A DNA stretch of 64,000 nt from Tindallia californiensis (GTDB lineage: Bacteria > Bacillota > Clostridia > Peptostreptococcales > Tindalliaceae), in assembly GCF_900107405.1 (NCBI RefSeq), contig NZ_FNPV01000003.1, positions 1 to 64,000 of the forward strand, written 5' to 3'. A model generated the notes under the pieces. It had not been told where the DNA came from and ran no database searches. It worked only from the letters and a program-made list of their open reading frames with translations. Positions 55,026-64,000 of this stretch are shown in pieces; the first letter of the stretch is position 1, and each line of letters opens with the position of its first letter. Made by a program: the position numbers and the translations under genes.

Positions 55026-56120
55026 TCATTCTATCGCTTCTTCAACAAGAAAACTAATTAGTTCCTGATAGGTCACACCCGAAGCTTCCCACATTTTAGG
55101 ATACATGCTTATTTTAGTAAAACCTGGCATGGTGTTTATCTCATTCAATAAGAGATTTCCTGTTTTGCGCTCTAAAAAGAAATCAATTCGGGCTAAGCCC
55201 TTACACTCTAGTAATCGATACACTTGTACAGACAGTTGCTTCACTTTATCTTTCATCTCTTGAGAAAGGTTGGCCGGAATCTGATAGACACTTTTCCCTG
55301 CCATATATTTATCTTCATAATCATAAAACTCTCTGGAAGGTATGATTTCTGAGGGTTCTGCCACTCTTGAATGTTGATAATGACCCAGAACGGCACATTC
55401 GATTTCTCTACCATCAATAAAGGCTTCCACTACTACTTTGCAGTCATGAGCAGCCGCTTGCCAAATCGCTTTTTTCAGTTCATTCATGTCGGAAGCTTTA
55501 CTAATACCAACACTGGAACCTAGCCTGGACGGTTTCACAAACATAGGGTAGCCTAGCTTTTCTTCTAAACAACCTATTAATTCCTTCTCTATCACATCCC
55601 GACTCTTCCCTTCCCATTCTCTAATGTTAACCACATGGTATGCGGCCTGATCGATGCCCTCGTTTTCAAATATTTTTTTAACCATTGCTTTATCCATGGC
55701 TAAAGCCGAGGTCATCACACCGGCACCTACATAAGGAATGTGGCACGCCTGCAACAAGCCTTGCAATGTCCCATCTTCGCCGTAAGGTCCATGCAATATA
55801 GGAAGCGCAACATCCACAGCTTTTTTACAAAAGCTTTCGTTTTCTTTCAACAATAAGGCCGAACATCCCGGAATCAAGAATATATCTTTTCGCTCCTTCC
55901 GATATTGAAACCGAGCCTCCTCAAATCCTTCCCACTGATTATTTTGAATTTGCCAGTATGCTTCATAAAGCTGAAATTTTCCCTCTGTTGTTATGCCTAC
56001 CGGAATCACTTCATATTTTTTTTTATCGATTTGCTTCATAACAGATGTTGCGGACATTAAGGATACTTCATGTTCCGATGACGGACCTCCAAAGAGTACT
56101 AACACTTGTTTTTTTTTCAT
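55026..56120 (-). CDS. ddl: D-alanine--D-alanine ligase
   Basis: ATP-grasp enzyme making the D-Ala-D-Ala end of peptidoglycan precursors. It has 364 residues: the N-terminal LFGGPSSEHEVSLMSA motif, LHGPYGEDGTLQGLL, the ATP-grasp KPSRLGSSVGISKA and the C-terminal LNEINTMPGFTKISMYP. The omega-loop residue reads FYDYEDKY, with Tyr in the position typical of D-Ala-D-Ala rather than D-Ala-D-lactate ligases. Located between ispE and the sensor kinase, without an obvious operon partner. Confidence 0.95.
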   Translation of the reverse strand: MKKKQVLVLFGGPSSEHEVSLMSATSVMKQIDKKKYEVIPVGITTEGKFQLYEAYWQIQNNQWEGFEEARFQYRKERKDIFLIPGCSALLLKENESFCKKAVDVALPILHGPYGEDGTLQGLLQACHIPYVGAGVMTSALAMDKAMVKKIFENEGIDQAAYHVVNIREWEGKSRDVIEKELIGCLEEKLGYPMFVKPSRLGSSVGISKASDMNELKKAIWQAAAHDCKVVVEAFIDGREIECAVLGHYQHSRVAEPSEIIPSREFYDYEDKYMAGKSVYQIPANLSQEMKDKVKQLSVQVYRLLECKGLARIDFFLERKTGNLLLNEINTMPGFTKISMYPKMWEASGVTYQELISFLVEEAIE

Positions 56121-56189
56121 AAACCCAGCCTTTCCAGGGATTGTCCCTATGTCTTTCTATGATGAGCAATTTTTCTCTTACACAGCTAT

Positions 56190-57062
56190 TCACCGGTGAT
56201 GGATCGTATGGGCTATGTATGTTTCCTGATATATTTTCCTAAGTTTTTCATAAGCACTTTCTGCTTTTTTCCTGGTTTTGAACAAACCAAAAACCGTTGT
56301 TCCACTCCCACTCATCATTGCATGAAAAGCATTAAACTCCAAAAGCTTTTTTTGAACCTTTTCTATTTCCGGCACCATCGACGTGGTTACCGGCTGTAAG
56401 ACATTCTCCATAAAAAAAGCTAAGGTTGCAAGTTTGCCTTTACTTAATGCTTCTATGATTTTTTGATTATCTGGTCGTCGGTTCCCGCTTGCCATCGAAA
56501 AAGCTTTATACACTTCAGCTGTCGACGCAGAAAAAGGAGGCTTTACCAACACCATCCACATTGGTGTTTTCACCTTCAATGGTGTCAGCTTTTCTCCAAT
56601 ACCTTCTGCAAGAGCTGTTCCTCCCATTAAACAGTAAGGCACATCTGCTCCAATTTCTTTCCCCAAATCCATCAAATCATTTTCAGCTACTTCTTTTTTC
56701 CAATAACGGTTCAAGGCACAAAAAGTAGCTGCTGCATCAGCACTGCCACCAGCTAAGCCAGCCGCTACAGGTATGTTTTTTTCAATATGAATAATGATTG
56801 ATTCTTTTTGCAAATGAATCTGATGGTAATTCGCCAACTTTTCAGCTGCTTTATATACCAGATTATTTTTATTAAGTGGTAATTTCGACTTGTTTGAAGT
56901 GATTTTGATGCCAGGTTGTCTCCCTGTAGATATTTCAATTAAATCATGAAGCGAAATTTGTTGCATGATCATTGATACTTCATGATATCCATCTTGCCTT
57001 TTGCCCAAAATATCTAAAGATAAATTCACTTTTGCATATGCTTTTTCTCTAATAGGTTCCAC
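56190..57062 (-). CDS. ispE: 4-diphosphocytidyl-2-C-methyl-D-erythritol kinase
   Basis: GHMP kinase of the MEP route to isoprenoids. It has 290 residues: the start AYAKVNLSLDILGKRQDGYHEVS, the ATP loop PVAAGLAGGSADAAATF and the C-terminal GHMP motif MMSGSGTTVFGLF. It is close behind the DUF362 gene in the same direction (22 bp). Confidence 0.96.
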   Translation of the reverse strand: MEPIREKAYAKVNLSLDILGKRQDGYHEVSMIMQQISLHDLIEISTGRQPGIKITSNKSKLPLNKNNLVYKAAEKLANYHQIHLQKESIIIHIEKNIPVAAGLAGGSADAAATFCALNRYWKKEVAENDLMDLGKEIGADVPYCLMGGTALAEGIGEKLTPLKVKTPMWMVLVKPPFSASTAEVYKAFSMASGNRRPDNQKIIEALSKGKLATLAFFMENVLQPVTTSMVPEIEKVQKKLLEFNAFHAMMSGSGTTVFGLFKTRKKAESAYEKLRKIYQETYIAHTIHHR

Positions 57063-57084
57063 TGATGCTCACTCCACTTATTTA

Positions 57085-58245
57085 TTATTTGGTTCCACCA
57101 AACCACTTCAGTATTTTCGGTCTATAAATCCATATGGCTTTTTCCGGACAAACTTCCTGACAACAATAACATCGAATACATTTATCATATCGAAACCCAG
57201 GTACCTTTTCCAGCATGTCAATAGCTTCCGCCGGGCAAATCGTATAACATTCTTTGCATTTCGTGCATTTTTTAGGGTTTACGACCGGCTTTGGTCGCAA
57301 ATGTTTTCTGCTGATCTGCTTAAATATGGAGCCCACTACTGGCCAACGCCCATATTTTTCTAAAAAGTCCGGTTCTCTGGTATCTGGAAGCTTAAAAGAT
57401 TTTTTGATTCCTTCCCCTAACGATGTATCCAGTGTAACCTTTTCTAAACTCTGACATAGATTTCTCTGACGAGCCGCCTTCAGCGTTGGTACACTATCCG
57501 GTTTAATGCCCATGTGTTCCGAAGCCACTATATCCAAGGAATAGGGGTCTTCCGAAACAAGTATCATGCCATTTTTGACCACGTCGCCTGCCGAAGGACC
57601 AGCACCCTCCATCGCTTCAATCCCGTCCATAATGGATATTACTGGACTGGCATATTCACATATGTCCACCATTGCATGACCAAATTCAATAGGATCTGTA
57701 AATCGAAAATGAAGCTCTGCTTTTTTCAAACCTGGCATAATACCAAACATATTTTTTACGGCTCCTGTCATCATGGTCATGCTGTGAGTTTTCATCTTGC
57801 TTACATTTATAATATGATCCGCCTCTTTTATCGCCTTCATCACGTGAAAATCTTTTAATCGATAACCGGCCGAAAAATAAACAGGGTCAGACTCCAGGTT
57901 CCAGTTCAATGAAGCACCGGTTTCTTTAGCTACCGTTGTCATTCCTGTAAGCTGATATATCTTCCTCATCCGACCTTGAAGAAAAGGTCCCGCCGGACTA
58001 TCACCTAATATTACCAAAGCACCTAGTTCCATCAATAATTCCGTCAATGCTTTCACCAGCTGCGGATGGGTTGTCACAGCTTCCTTAGGTTCTTTTCCTG
58101 TCAATAGGTTTACTTTAAGAAATACCAGGTCCCCAGGCTTAATCCATTTTTCAAGACCACCAAGAGCCTCCAAGGATTCTTTGAGTGTCGTTTTCACATG
58201 ATCCGGAGTATAATCAGGACATTCTCTGATAACAACTTTTTTCAA
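57085..58245 (-). CDS. DUF362 protein with a C-terminal 2[4Fe-4S] ferredoxin domain
   Basis: 386 residues. The DUF362 region spans about residues 1-300 (FLKVNLLTGKEPKEAVTTHPQLV, GDSPAGPF, INVSKMKTHSMTMMTGAVKNMFG, IMDGIEAMEGAGPSAG). A bacterial ferredoxin domain follows (about 320-375) with both Cys motifs, CTKCKECYTICP and CIRCYCCQEVCP, complete for two [4Fe-4S] clusters. Function of the family is not established; an iron-sulfur electron carrier or a redox enzyme is all that can be said. It starts about 160 bp after the carB terminator and probably shares a transcript with ispE. Confidence 0.88.
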   Translation of the reverse strand: MKKVVIRECPDYTPDHVKTTLKESLEALGGLEKWIKPGDLVFLKVNLLTGKEPKEAVTTHPQLVKALTELLMELGALVILGDSPAGPFLQGRMRKIYQLTGMTTVAKETGASLNWNLESDPVYFSAGYRLKDFHVMKAIKEADHIINVSKMKTHSMTMMTGAVKNMFGIMPGLKKAELHFRFTDPIEFGHAMVDICEYASPVISIMDGIEAMEGAGPSAGDVVKNGMILVSEDPYSLDIVASEHMGIKPDSVPTLKAARQRNLCQSLEKVTLDTSLGEGIKKSFKLPDTREPDFLEKYGRWPVVGSIFKQISRKHLRPKPVVNPKKCTKCKECYTICPAEAIDMLEKVPGFRYDKCIRCYCCQEVCPEKAIWIYRPKILKWFGGTK

Positions 58246-58370
58246 CGAACTTCCTCCTGCCTTCTCTTGCTTCTTTCTATTTATTGTACAATAAAGCTAC
58301 CATTATTTCTAGTTTTGCTATAAAGATGGCAACACCGCTATTGGGAAGACAAAAACAAATAGAAACTCAA

Positions 58371-58400
58371 AAGAAGTCGCCAACCTACGGCGACTTCTTT
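58371..58400 (-). terminator. Terminator after carB
   Basis: The stem AAGAAGTCGCC/GGCGACTTCTT, continuing to T residues on the minus strand (58371-58399), lies just after the carB stop. Confidence 0.75.
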
Positions 58401-58403
58401 CCT

Positions 58404-61400
58404 TCACATATTAAGGTATTCTCTTAAAGATCGATAGGACAATTGAATGCCTACCTGTTTTCGCTCCATTACTCTTAAAAAAGCCTCCGCTGTCTCAAGG
58501 GTTGTAAAGGTGGGGAGTTTATATAAAATACCCATTTTTCGAAGTTGATGACCTTGGGAATTTGTTTTGCGACTTCCTGACGGTGTATTGACAATAATAT
58601 TGATTCGCTTATCCCGAATTTCTTTCAAAAGAGATTCTTTTTCTATCTCCTGGCAACGAACCCCATTTTCTTTAAGAAATTTAGAAGTTCCATTCGCGCT
58701 GTAACAACGAAATCCAAGCCTTGTATAATCACTGGCCAGTTTGAGACCCGCTTCCTTATCTTCGTCTTTTAATGAAAAATAAATGCCGCCTGTTTCAGGA
58801 AGGTGAATGCCAGAAGCGATAAAACCTTTCATTAAAGCTTTTACATAATCTTCATCTATCCCTAATACTTCACCCGTCGATTTCATTTCTGGCCCTAACG
58901 CCATATCTGCGTCCGAAATTTTTTCGGCCGAAAAAACGGGAACTTTTACCGCATAATAGGGTCTTGAAGGTAAAATACCTGTCCCATAACCCATTTCCGT
59001 TAGCGATTCTCCCAGCATGGCTCTTACAGCCAGCTTCACCATAGGAACATCTGTTATCTTGCTAAGAATCGGTACGGTTCTTGAAGCACGAGGGTTTATT
59101 TCTATTACAAAAACGTCTTCTTCCTTTATCACATATTGAATATTGACCAAGCCTGTTATCGCCAACTTTTGAACAATAACTTTTGTCGTCTTTTCTATTT
59201 TTTCAAGAATCATTTTACTTGTTTTCTCTGCTGGATAAACAGAAATACTGTCTCCCGAATGCACCCCGGTTTTTTCGATATGCTCCATAATTCCCGGAAT
59301 CAGGAGATTTTCCCCATCAGCTACTGCATCTACTTCTATTTCAACACCACTGATATATTGATCAACAAACAGGGGATATTTCATAAAAAGTCGCTGCATC
59401 TCTTCCAGGTATTCTCTCATTTCATTTTCATCGCCAATAATTTGCATCCCTCTTCCGCCAATAACGTAGGAAGGTCTTACAATCACAGGATATCCTAATG
59501 TTTCAGCTTTTCTTATCGCATCTTCCTCTGAATCGGCGGACATTCCTTTTGGCGTTCCGATATTATGTTTTAGCAGAAATTCGTTGCATTTCATCCGATC
59601 TTCCGCCAGATCCATTGATGAAAAAGAAGTGCCTAGAATATTGACACCTCTGGCATATAGTTCTGGTGCCAAATTAACAGACGTTTGCCCTCCCAATTGA
59701 AGAATAACCCCCTCAGGCTTTTCCTCCCGAACCACATTCATGACATCATCAATATGCAGTGTTTCAAAATAGAGCTTATCCGAGGTATCAAAATCCGTGC
59801 TCACCGTTTCCGGATTATTATTCATCATAATTGATTCATATCCAGCTTCTTTTATTGCCCAGGCACCATGAACACAGCCGTAGTCAAATTCAATCCCCTG
59901 ACCAATCCGAATTGGCCCTGACCCAATAACCAGTACTTTTTTATGATGGCTTATCCTATTCTCATTTTCCTCTTCGTAACAGGAATAATAATAAGGTGTC
60001 GCTGCTTCAAATTCACCGCCACAAGTATCCACCATCTTATATACAGGAAAAATAGCATGATCCTTTCTCAATTTTCTAAGTTCAGAAGCTTTTGTTCCTG
60101 ACAGATCAAGAATTTCTTCGTCAATAAACCCCATCGATTCTGCAGCATAGAGCAATGCTTCGTTCATCTTTTCATCTTTTAGTCGTTTTTCCATATCGAT
60201 AATATTTTTAATTCCTTGCAAAAACCAAAGATCTATTTGTGTCATTCGAAAAAGTTTCTCCAGTGTGTACCCTCTTCTGACAGCATCCGCCAATGCAAAG
60301 ATTCTTTCATCATCACAGGCATCTATTTTTCTATCCAACTCACTTTCTGCCAAATGACTCATTTGCGCTAAACGAAGTCCGGTAAAGTTCCCGTCTAAAG
60401 ACGTAATTGCTTTGAGTAAAGCAGCTTCAAAACTTCTGGCAATGGCCATTACTTCACCAGTAGCTTTCATTTGTGTCCCCAAGGTTCTATTCACATTCTT
60501 AAATTTTTCAAAGGGCCATTTAGGAAACTTTACCACCACATAATCTAAAACTGGTTCAAAAAACGCACTTGATTTTTTTGTAACGGCATTTTTAAGTTCA
60601 TTCAGATGATAACCCACCGCAATTTTCGCAGCAATTTTTGCGATTGGATAACCCACGGCTTTTGAAGCCAACGCACTGGATCTACTAACCCTCGGATTTA
60701 CTTCAATGACCACATATTCACAACTATTCGGATTCACAGCAAACTGAATATTACATCCACCGGAGACTTTAAGACTGCGAATAATTTTTATGGAAGCCTT
60801 TCGAAGCATTTGATATTCCCGATCTCTCAACGTCTGCGAAGGAGCTATCACAATGCTGTCTCCCGTATGAACCCCTACTGGATCCATATTTTCCATATTA
60901 CATACAATCATGCAATTATCCTGGTGATCCCTTATCACTTCGTACTCTATTTCTTTCCAGCCTGCTACACTTTGTTCTAAAAGTATCTGTCCGATAGGAC
61001 TAGCCTTCATCCCTCTTTCAGCTATTTCCATTAAAGATTCGTCGTCAGTGGCAATCCCTCCACCATATCCTCCCAAGGTATAGGCAGGACGAATAATCAC
61101 TGGATACCCCGCTTCCTCTATAAATGTTTTGCATTCGTCTAACCCTGTAGCAATAACACTTAACGCCATCGGTTCATCAATTTCTTCTAATAATTGCTTA
61201 AAAGCTTCCCGATCTTCTGCTTTTTTGATTGTTTCGCTTTCTACACCTAACAACTTTACCCCCATAGACTGCAAAATTCCATCGTTTTGAAGTTCCATCG
61301 CAATATTTAATGCCGTCTGCCCACCAAAACCAGCCAAAATGCCATCCGGCGCTTCTTTATTTAGTATCTGAAGAATGCTTTCCTTCGTCATAGGCTCTAA

Positions 61401-61595
61401 ATATACTTTATCCGCTAAATCAACATCTGTCATAATGGTCGCAGGATTACTATTGACCAAAATGGTTTCAATTCCTTCTTCTTTAATGGCTTTACATGCC
61501 TGTGTTCCCGAATAGTCAAATTCAGCTGCTTGCCCAATCATAATTGGCCCTGATCCCAATATCATTATTTTTTTCAGTTCTTTATTTAAAGGCAT
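58404..61595 (-). CDS. carB: Carbamoyl-phosphate synthase large subunit
   Basis: Makes carbamoyl phosphate from bicarbonate, ammonia and ATP. 1063 residues with two homologous ATP-grasp halves: the first starts KKIMILGSGPIMIGQAAEFDYSGTQACKA, the second VLVIGSGPIRIGQGIEFDYGCVHG, and each has its NPR signature (EVNPRVSRSSALASKA and EINPRASRTVPILSK). The C-terminal allosteric MGS-like domain ends the protein. It overlaps carA by 10 bp. Its place behind argF and carA points to the arginine-linked synthase. Confidence 0.97.
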   Translation of the reverse strand: MPLNKELKKIMILGSGPIMIGQAAEFDYSGTQACKAIKEEGIETILVNSNPATIMTDVDLADKVYLEPMTKESILQILNKEAPDGILAGFGGQTALNIAMELQNDGILQSMGVKLLGVESETIKKAEDREAFKQLLEEIDEPMALSVIATGLDECKTFIEEAGYPVIIRPAYTLGGYGGGIATDDESLMEIAERGMKASPIGQILLEQSVAGWKEIEYEVIRDHQDNCMIVCNMENMDPVGVHTGDSIVIAPSQTLRDREYQMLRKASIKIIRSLKVSGGCNIQFAVNPNSCEYVVIEVNPRVSRSSALASKAVGYPIAKIAAKIAVGYHLNELKNAVTKKSSAFFEPVLDYVVVKFPKWPFEKFKNVNRTLGTQMKATGEVMAIARSFEAALLKAITSLDGNFTGLRLAQMSHLAESELDRKIDACDDERIFALADAVRRGYTLEKLFRMTQIDLWFLQGIKNIIDMEKRLKDEKMNEALLYAAESMGFIDEEILDLSGTKASELRKLRKDHAIFPVYKMVDTCGGEFEAATPYYYSCYEEENENRISHHKKVLVIGSGPIRIGQGIEFDYGCVHGAWAIKEAGYESIMMNNNPETVSTDFDTSDKLYFETLHIDDVMNVVREEKPEGVILQLGGQTSVNLAPELYARGVNILGTSFSSMDLAEDRMKCNEFLLKHNIGTPKGMSADSEEDAIRKAETLGYPVIVRPSYVIGGRGMQIIGDENEMREYLEEMQRLFMKYPLFVDQYISGVEIEVDAVADGENLLIPGIMEHIEKTGVHSGDSISVYPAEKTSKMILEKIEKTTKVIVQKLAITGLVNIQYVIKEEDVFVIEINPRASRTVPILSKITDVPMVKLAVRAMLGESLTEMGYGTGILPSRPYYAVKVPVFSAEKISDADMALGPEMKSTGEVLGIDEDYVKALMKGFIASGIHLPETGGIYFSLKDEDKEAGLKLASDYTRLGFRCYSANGTSKFLKENGVRCQEIEKESLLKEIRDKRINIIVNTPSGSRKTNSQGHQLRKMGILYKLPTFTTLETAEAFLRVMERKQVGIQLSYRSLREYLNM

Positions 61596-62665
61596 TTCTT
61601 TCGCTCCTTCATATTTTCAATAAATTGGTCAAAAAGATATTCTGTATCTTGAGGACCAGGAGACCCTTCCGGATGAAACTGAACTGAAAAAACAGGCAGA
61701 AATTCATGTTGCATCCCTTCAAGACTATCATCATTAAGATTGGTATGTGTTATCATCATGCCTTTTTTTATGACGCTTTCCGCATCAACCACGTAACCAT
61801 GATTTTGTGAAGTAATATACGCTTTCTTTTTGAGTTGGTCATATACGCCATGATTACCACCACGATGTCCATATTTCATCTTAAAAGTATTTCCACCAAC
61901 GGCATGTGCAAGAAGCTGATGTCCCATGCAGATTCCAAAAATAGGCCGCTCTTTTAGCCATTGTCGAATAAGTTCAATACCCGTCACGGCTTCCGCTGGA
62001 TTGCCAGGCCCATTACTAATCAATAATCCGTCCAGTTCATAGGATTTCATCTCATCAAAGGAAGTATTATAAGGAAAAAGCATGATATCACAACCTCTTA
62101 TTTTTAAAGCTTCCAATATATTTGCCTTTACTCCAAGATCTAGCACCGCTACCCGACAGCCTTCCCCAGGAATGTGCTTTGGCTTAGAAACGCCAACCTC
62201 TTTCATCCAGTCTTCTTCCAACGTGGTTCCTTCTAACAGTTGCCTTAATGTCTCTTCAGCAATTTCTTCATTCGATATCACCGCTTTGATAGCTCCCACT
62301 TCTCTGATTCGCTTCGTAATGCTTCTGGTATCCACCTCCGCTATACCCGGCAACCCTAGCTGTTGCATCATATGCTCCAAGGTTGATTCGCTGGAATAAT
62401 GAGATGGATGTTGAGAAATTGATTTCACAACCATTCCTCTCGCATAAATTCCTTCGGACTCAGACTCTCTTAAAGATATTCCGTAATTTCCTATCAGAGG
62501 ATATGTCATCGTAACAATTTGACCAGCATAGGAAGGGTCTGTCAAAATTTCCTGATACCCGGTGATAGACGTATTAAAAACCATTTCTCCAACAGCCGTT
62601 CCACTTCGTCCAAACCCTTTCCCTCTATAGATGGACCCATCTTCAAACAAAAGTGTTCCTTTCAT
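61586..62665 (-). CDS. carA: Carbamoyl-phosphate synthase small subunit
   Basis: Glutaminase subunit feeding ammonia to CarB. 359 residues: the N-terminal domain begins GTLLFEDGSIYRGKGFG with the VFNTSITGYQEILTDPSY signature. The class I amidotransferase half has nucleophile Cys in FGICMGHQLLAHA and the His/Glu pair in VQFHPEGSPGPQDTEYLF. It lies between argF (41-bp gap) and carB (overlap), forming argF-carA-carB. Confidence 0.97.
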   Translation of the reverse strand: MKGTLLFEDGSIYRGKGFGRSGTAVGEMVFNTSITGYQEILTDPSYAGQIVTMTYPLIGNYGISLRESESEGIYARGMVVKSISQHPSHYSSESTLEHMMQQLGLPGIAEVDTRSITKRIREVGAIKAVISNEEIAEETLRQLLEGTTLEEDWMKEVGVSKPKHIPGEGCRVAVLDLGVKANILEALKIRGCDIMLFPYNTSFDEMKSYELDGLLISNGPGNPAEAVTGIELIRQWLKERPIFGICMGHQLLAHAVGGNTFKMKYGHRGGNHGVYDQLKKKAYITSQNHGYVVDAESVIKKGMMITHTNLNDDSLEGMQHEFLPVFSVQFHPEGSPGPQDTEYLFDQFIENMKERKKCL

Positions 62666-62706
62666 AACAACGCTCCTTTAAGCCTTGGCTGATTAAACTC
62701 GGTTGA

Positions 62707-63795
62707 TTAAAAATGACCAGAAGGCCCCATTGTTGCTACTAACATTGCTTTAATGGTATGCATTCGATTTTCTGCTTCATCAAATACGACAGACTGCTCA
62801 CTTCTAAAAACCGCATCCGTTACTTCTAATTCTGATATGCCATGTTGATCATATATGCCTTTACCCATACTGGTTTCCGTATCATGAAAAGCTGGTAAAC
62901 AATGCATAAAAATAGTGTCCGGATTACCCGTTTTACTCATAAGAAACTCATTTACCTGATAAGGCACCAGTAATTCTATACGCTCTTCAAACTGATCTTC
63001 TTCTCCCATCGAAACCCATACGTCTGTATAGATAACATCGGCCCCCTTAACTCCTTCTATCGGATTTTCGAACCACTGAATGTTAGCTCCCGTTTCCATC
63101 GCCACCTCTTGCATTTCTTGCATTAGGGTTTTATCCGGCGCAAGGCTGGCAGGGGATACGGCTCTGAAATTCATCCCCATCTTAGCGGCTCCTATCATTA
63201 GGGAATTTGCCATATTGTTGCGAGCATCACCCACATAGGCAAAGGTTACTTCCTCTAAGGGTTTATCCAGCTTTTCCATGATCGTCATCCAGTCCGCCAA
63301 TATTTGAGTAGGATGATATTCGTCTGTTAAACCATTCCATACAGGAACACCCGCATGTTTCGCTAGCATTTCTACCGTGTCCTGATGGTAGCCACGAAAT
63401 TCTATCCCTTCATAATAACGGCCTAATACTTTTGCGGTATCTTCCACAGATTCTTTTTTTCCCATCTGAGAATCCTTCATGTCCAGAAAAGTAGCATTGC
63501 CTCCTTCTTGCATCATAGCTACTTCAAAAGCACAACGGGTGCGTGTTGAAGTTTTTTCAAAAAGCAGCACAATGTTTTTCCCTTTAAGCAAGTCATTGTG
63601 CCGTCCCAGTTGTCGTTGTTTTTTCAACTCAATAGCCAGATTTAGTAAGCTTTTTATTTCTTCCGGTGTATGATTTTTTAGTGTTAAAAGGCTTTTTCCC
63701 TTCCATGGTTTCGCTTTCTGCAGCACATCTAGTAATCTATTATCGCTATCAGCCGCTAAGGAACCGCCTTTATGAGTCCAAAATTGTTTTTTCAT
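62707..63795 (-). CDS. argF: Ornithine carbamoyltransferase
   Basis: Joins carbamoyl phosphate and ornithine to citrulline, or runs backward in arginine catabolism. 362 residues from the ATG at 63795 (GAGGTG before it). Carbamoyl-phosphate loop FEKTSTRTRCAFEVA, the HPTQ motif in DEYHPTQILADW and ornithine loop HCLPAFHD are intact. About 30 extra residues precede the usual start region (SLLTLKNHTPEEI), including FWTHKGGSLAADSDNRLL. The partner carAB genes suggest the biosynthetic direction. No clear ArgR box was found at the promoter. Confidence 0.95.
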   Translation of the reverse strand: MKKQFWTHKGGSLAADSDNRLLDVLQKAKPWKGKSLLTLKNHTPEEIKSLLNLAIELKKQRQLGRHNDLLKGKNIVLLFEKTSTRTRCAFEVAMMQEGGNATFLDMKDSQMGKKESVEDTAKVLGRYYEGIEFRGYHQDTVEMLAKHAGVPVWNGLTDEYHPTQILADWMTIMEKLDKPLEEVTFAYVGDARNNMANSLMIGAAKMGMNFRAVSPASLAPDKTLMQEMQEVAMETGANIQWFENPIEGVKGADVIYTDVWVSMGEEDQFEERIELLVPYQVNEFLMSKTGNPDTIFMHCLPAFHDTETSMGKGIYDQHGISELEVTDAVFRSEQSVVFDEAENRMHTIKAMLVATMGPSGHF

Positions 63796-63822
63796 TTTAA
63801 TCACCTCAACACATTTTTTATA

Positions 63823-63851
63823 ATTATACATTCTATAGTATTTTTATGCAA
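63823..63851 (-). promoter_or_regulatory. Sigma-A promoter for argF-carAB
   Basis: TTGCAT (63851-63846), a 17-bp spacer and a perfect TATAAT (63828-63823) on the minus strand. The start is about 20 nt before the argF ATG, giving a short leader with no room for attenuation. Confidence 0.8.
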
Positions 63852-63866
63852 GCTTTTTTATTCAAA

Positions 63867-63914
63867 AAAATAAAGAGTGATCTCCTGCGACATTTCGTAA
63901 CAGGAGATCACTCT
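63867..63914 (-). terminator. Terminator of the gene beyond the window
   Basis: A 14-bp perfect stem (AGAGTGATCTCCTG/CAGGAGATCACTCT, 63874-63914) is followed on the minus strand by TTATTTTTTT. The remaining bases to 64000 contain no gene I can identify, only stops in all minus-strand frames. Confidence 0.85.
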
Positions 63915-64000
63915 CTAAGGTTGACCACTCTTCTACGGTGGAGATACTTCTTTTAATTTCCAATAGCAATACCAAAGGTGGTCATTCATAATAATTCATT

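Noticed and set aside
63800-63860. An ArgR operator at the argF promoter
   Set aside because: A/T-rich partial matches exist, but no TGAAT-N4-ATTCA-like palindrome is present.

Overview
The window reads as chromosome of an anaerobic, amino-acid-fermenting member of the Clostridia. The reasons are a complete lysine-aminomutase operon, a coenzyme-B12 methylmalonyl-CoA mutase linked to a biotin-dependent sodium-pumping decarboxylase, oxygen-sensitive radical enzymes, an indirect Asn-tRNA route (a second, archaeal-type AspRS plus GatCAB), T-box control and strong AGGAGG ribosome sites. The sodium pump and propionate chemistry would suit a haloalkaliphilic fermenter such as the Tindallia/Natronincola group, but that placement is inference. 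Every gene I can support is on the minus strand, so the window is described from high to low coordinates in the direction of transcription.

High end (64000-45700): argF-carA-carB, a DUF362/ferredoxin protein, ispE, ddl, an orphan PAS histidine kinase, lipB-lipA, a CoA-disulfide-reductase-like flavoprotein, a PIN-PhoH ATPase, a GGDEF cyclase followed by an HD-GYP phosphodiesterase (a c-di-GMP pair), and a membrane-anchored trypsin-like protease. Next (45700-34871): a T-box leader with an apparent Asn (AAC) specifier ahead of aspS2-gatC-gatA-gatB, then a class A penicillin-binding protein, pyrC, a c-di-GMP-I riboswitch controlling one small protein, a cupin and an rRNA methyltransferase.

34800-25600 is a sigma-54-controlled lysine-degradation unit: an enhancer-binding regulator, a -24/-12 promoter, then kdd-kamA-kamB-kamC-kamD-kamE ending at a strong terminator. 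The two next pathway genes (kce, kal) are not here. 25540-21970 is tilS-ftsH. 21650-14300 is the propionate module: mcmA-mcmB-meaB-mce-mmdA-mmdD-mmdC-mmdB, which together convert succinyl-CoA to propionyl-CoA while pumping sodium; birA, which attaches biotin to such carriers, follows directly, then coaX. In this module mmdD is interrupted by an in-frame UAA lying inside a perfect 10-bp inverted repeat, with the rest of the conserved subunit open in the same frame downstream. This is the most unusual feature I found.

12290-4320 is a second sigma-54 unit: a thiolase and a CoA-transferase/GntP permease/3-hydroxyacyl-CoA dehydrogenase/acetoacetyl-CoA reductase operon, each with its own near-consensus -24/-12 promoter, with an enhancer-binding regulator between them. 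The low end is dusB, greA-lysS and the start of an rRNA operon with three tandem promoters. The order tilS-ftsH-coaX-dusB-lysS-rrn is the familiar origin-proximal Firmicutes backbone, here opened up by the catabolic modules.
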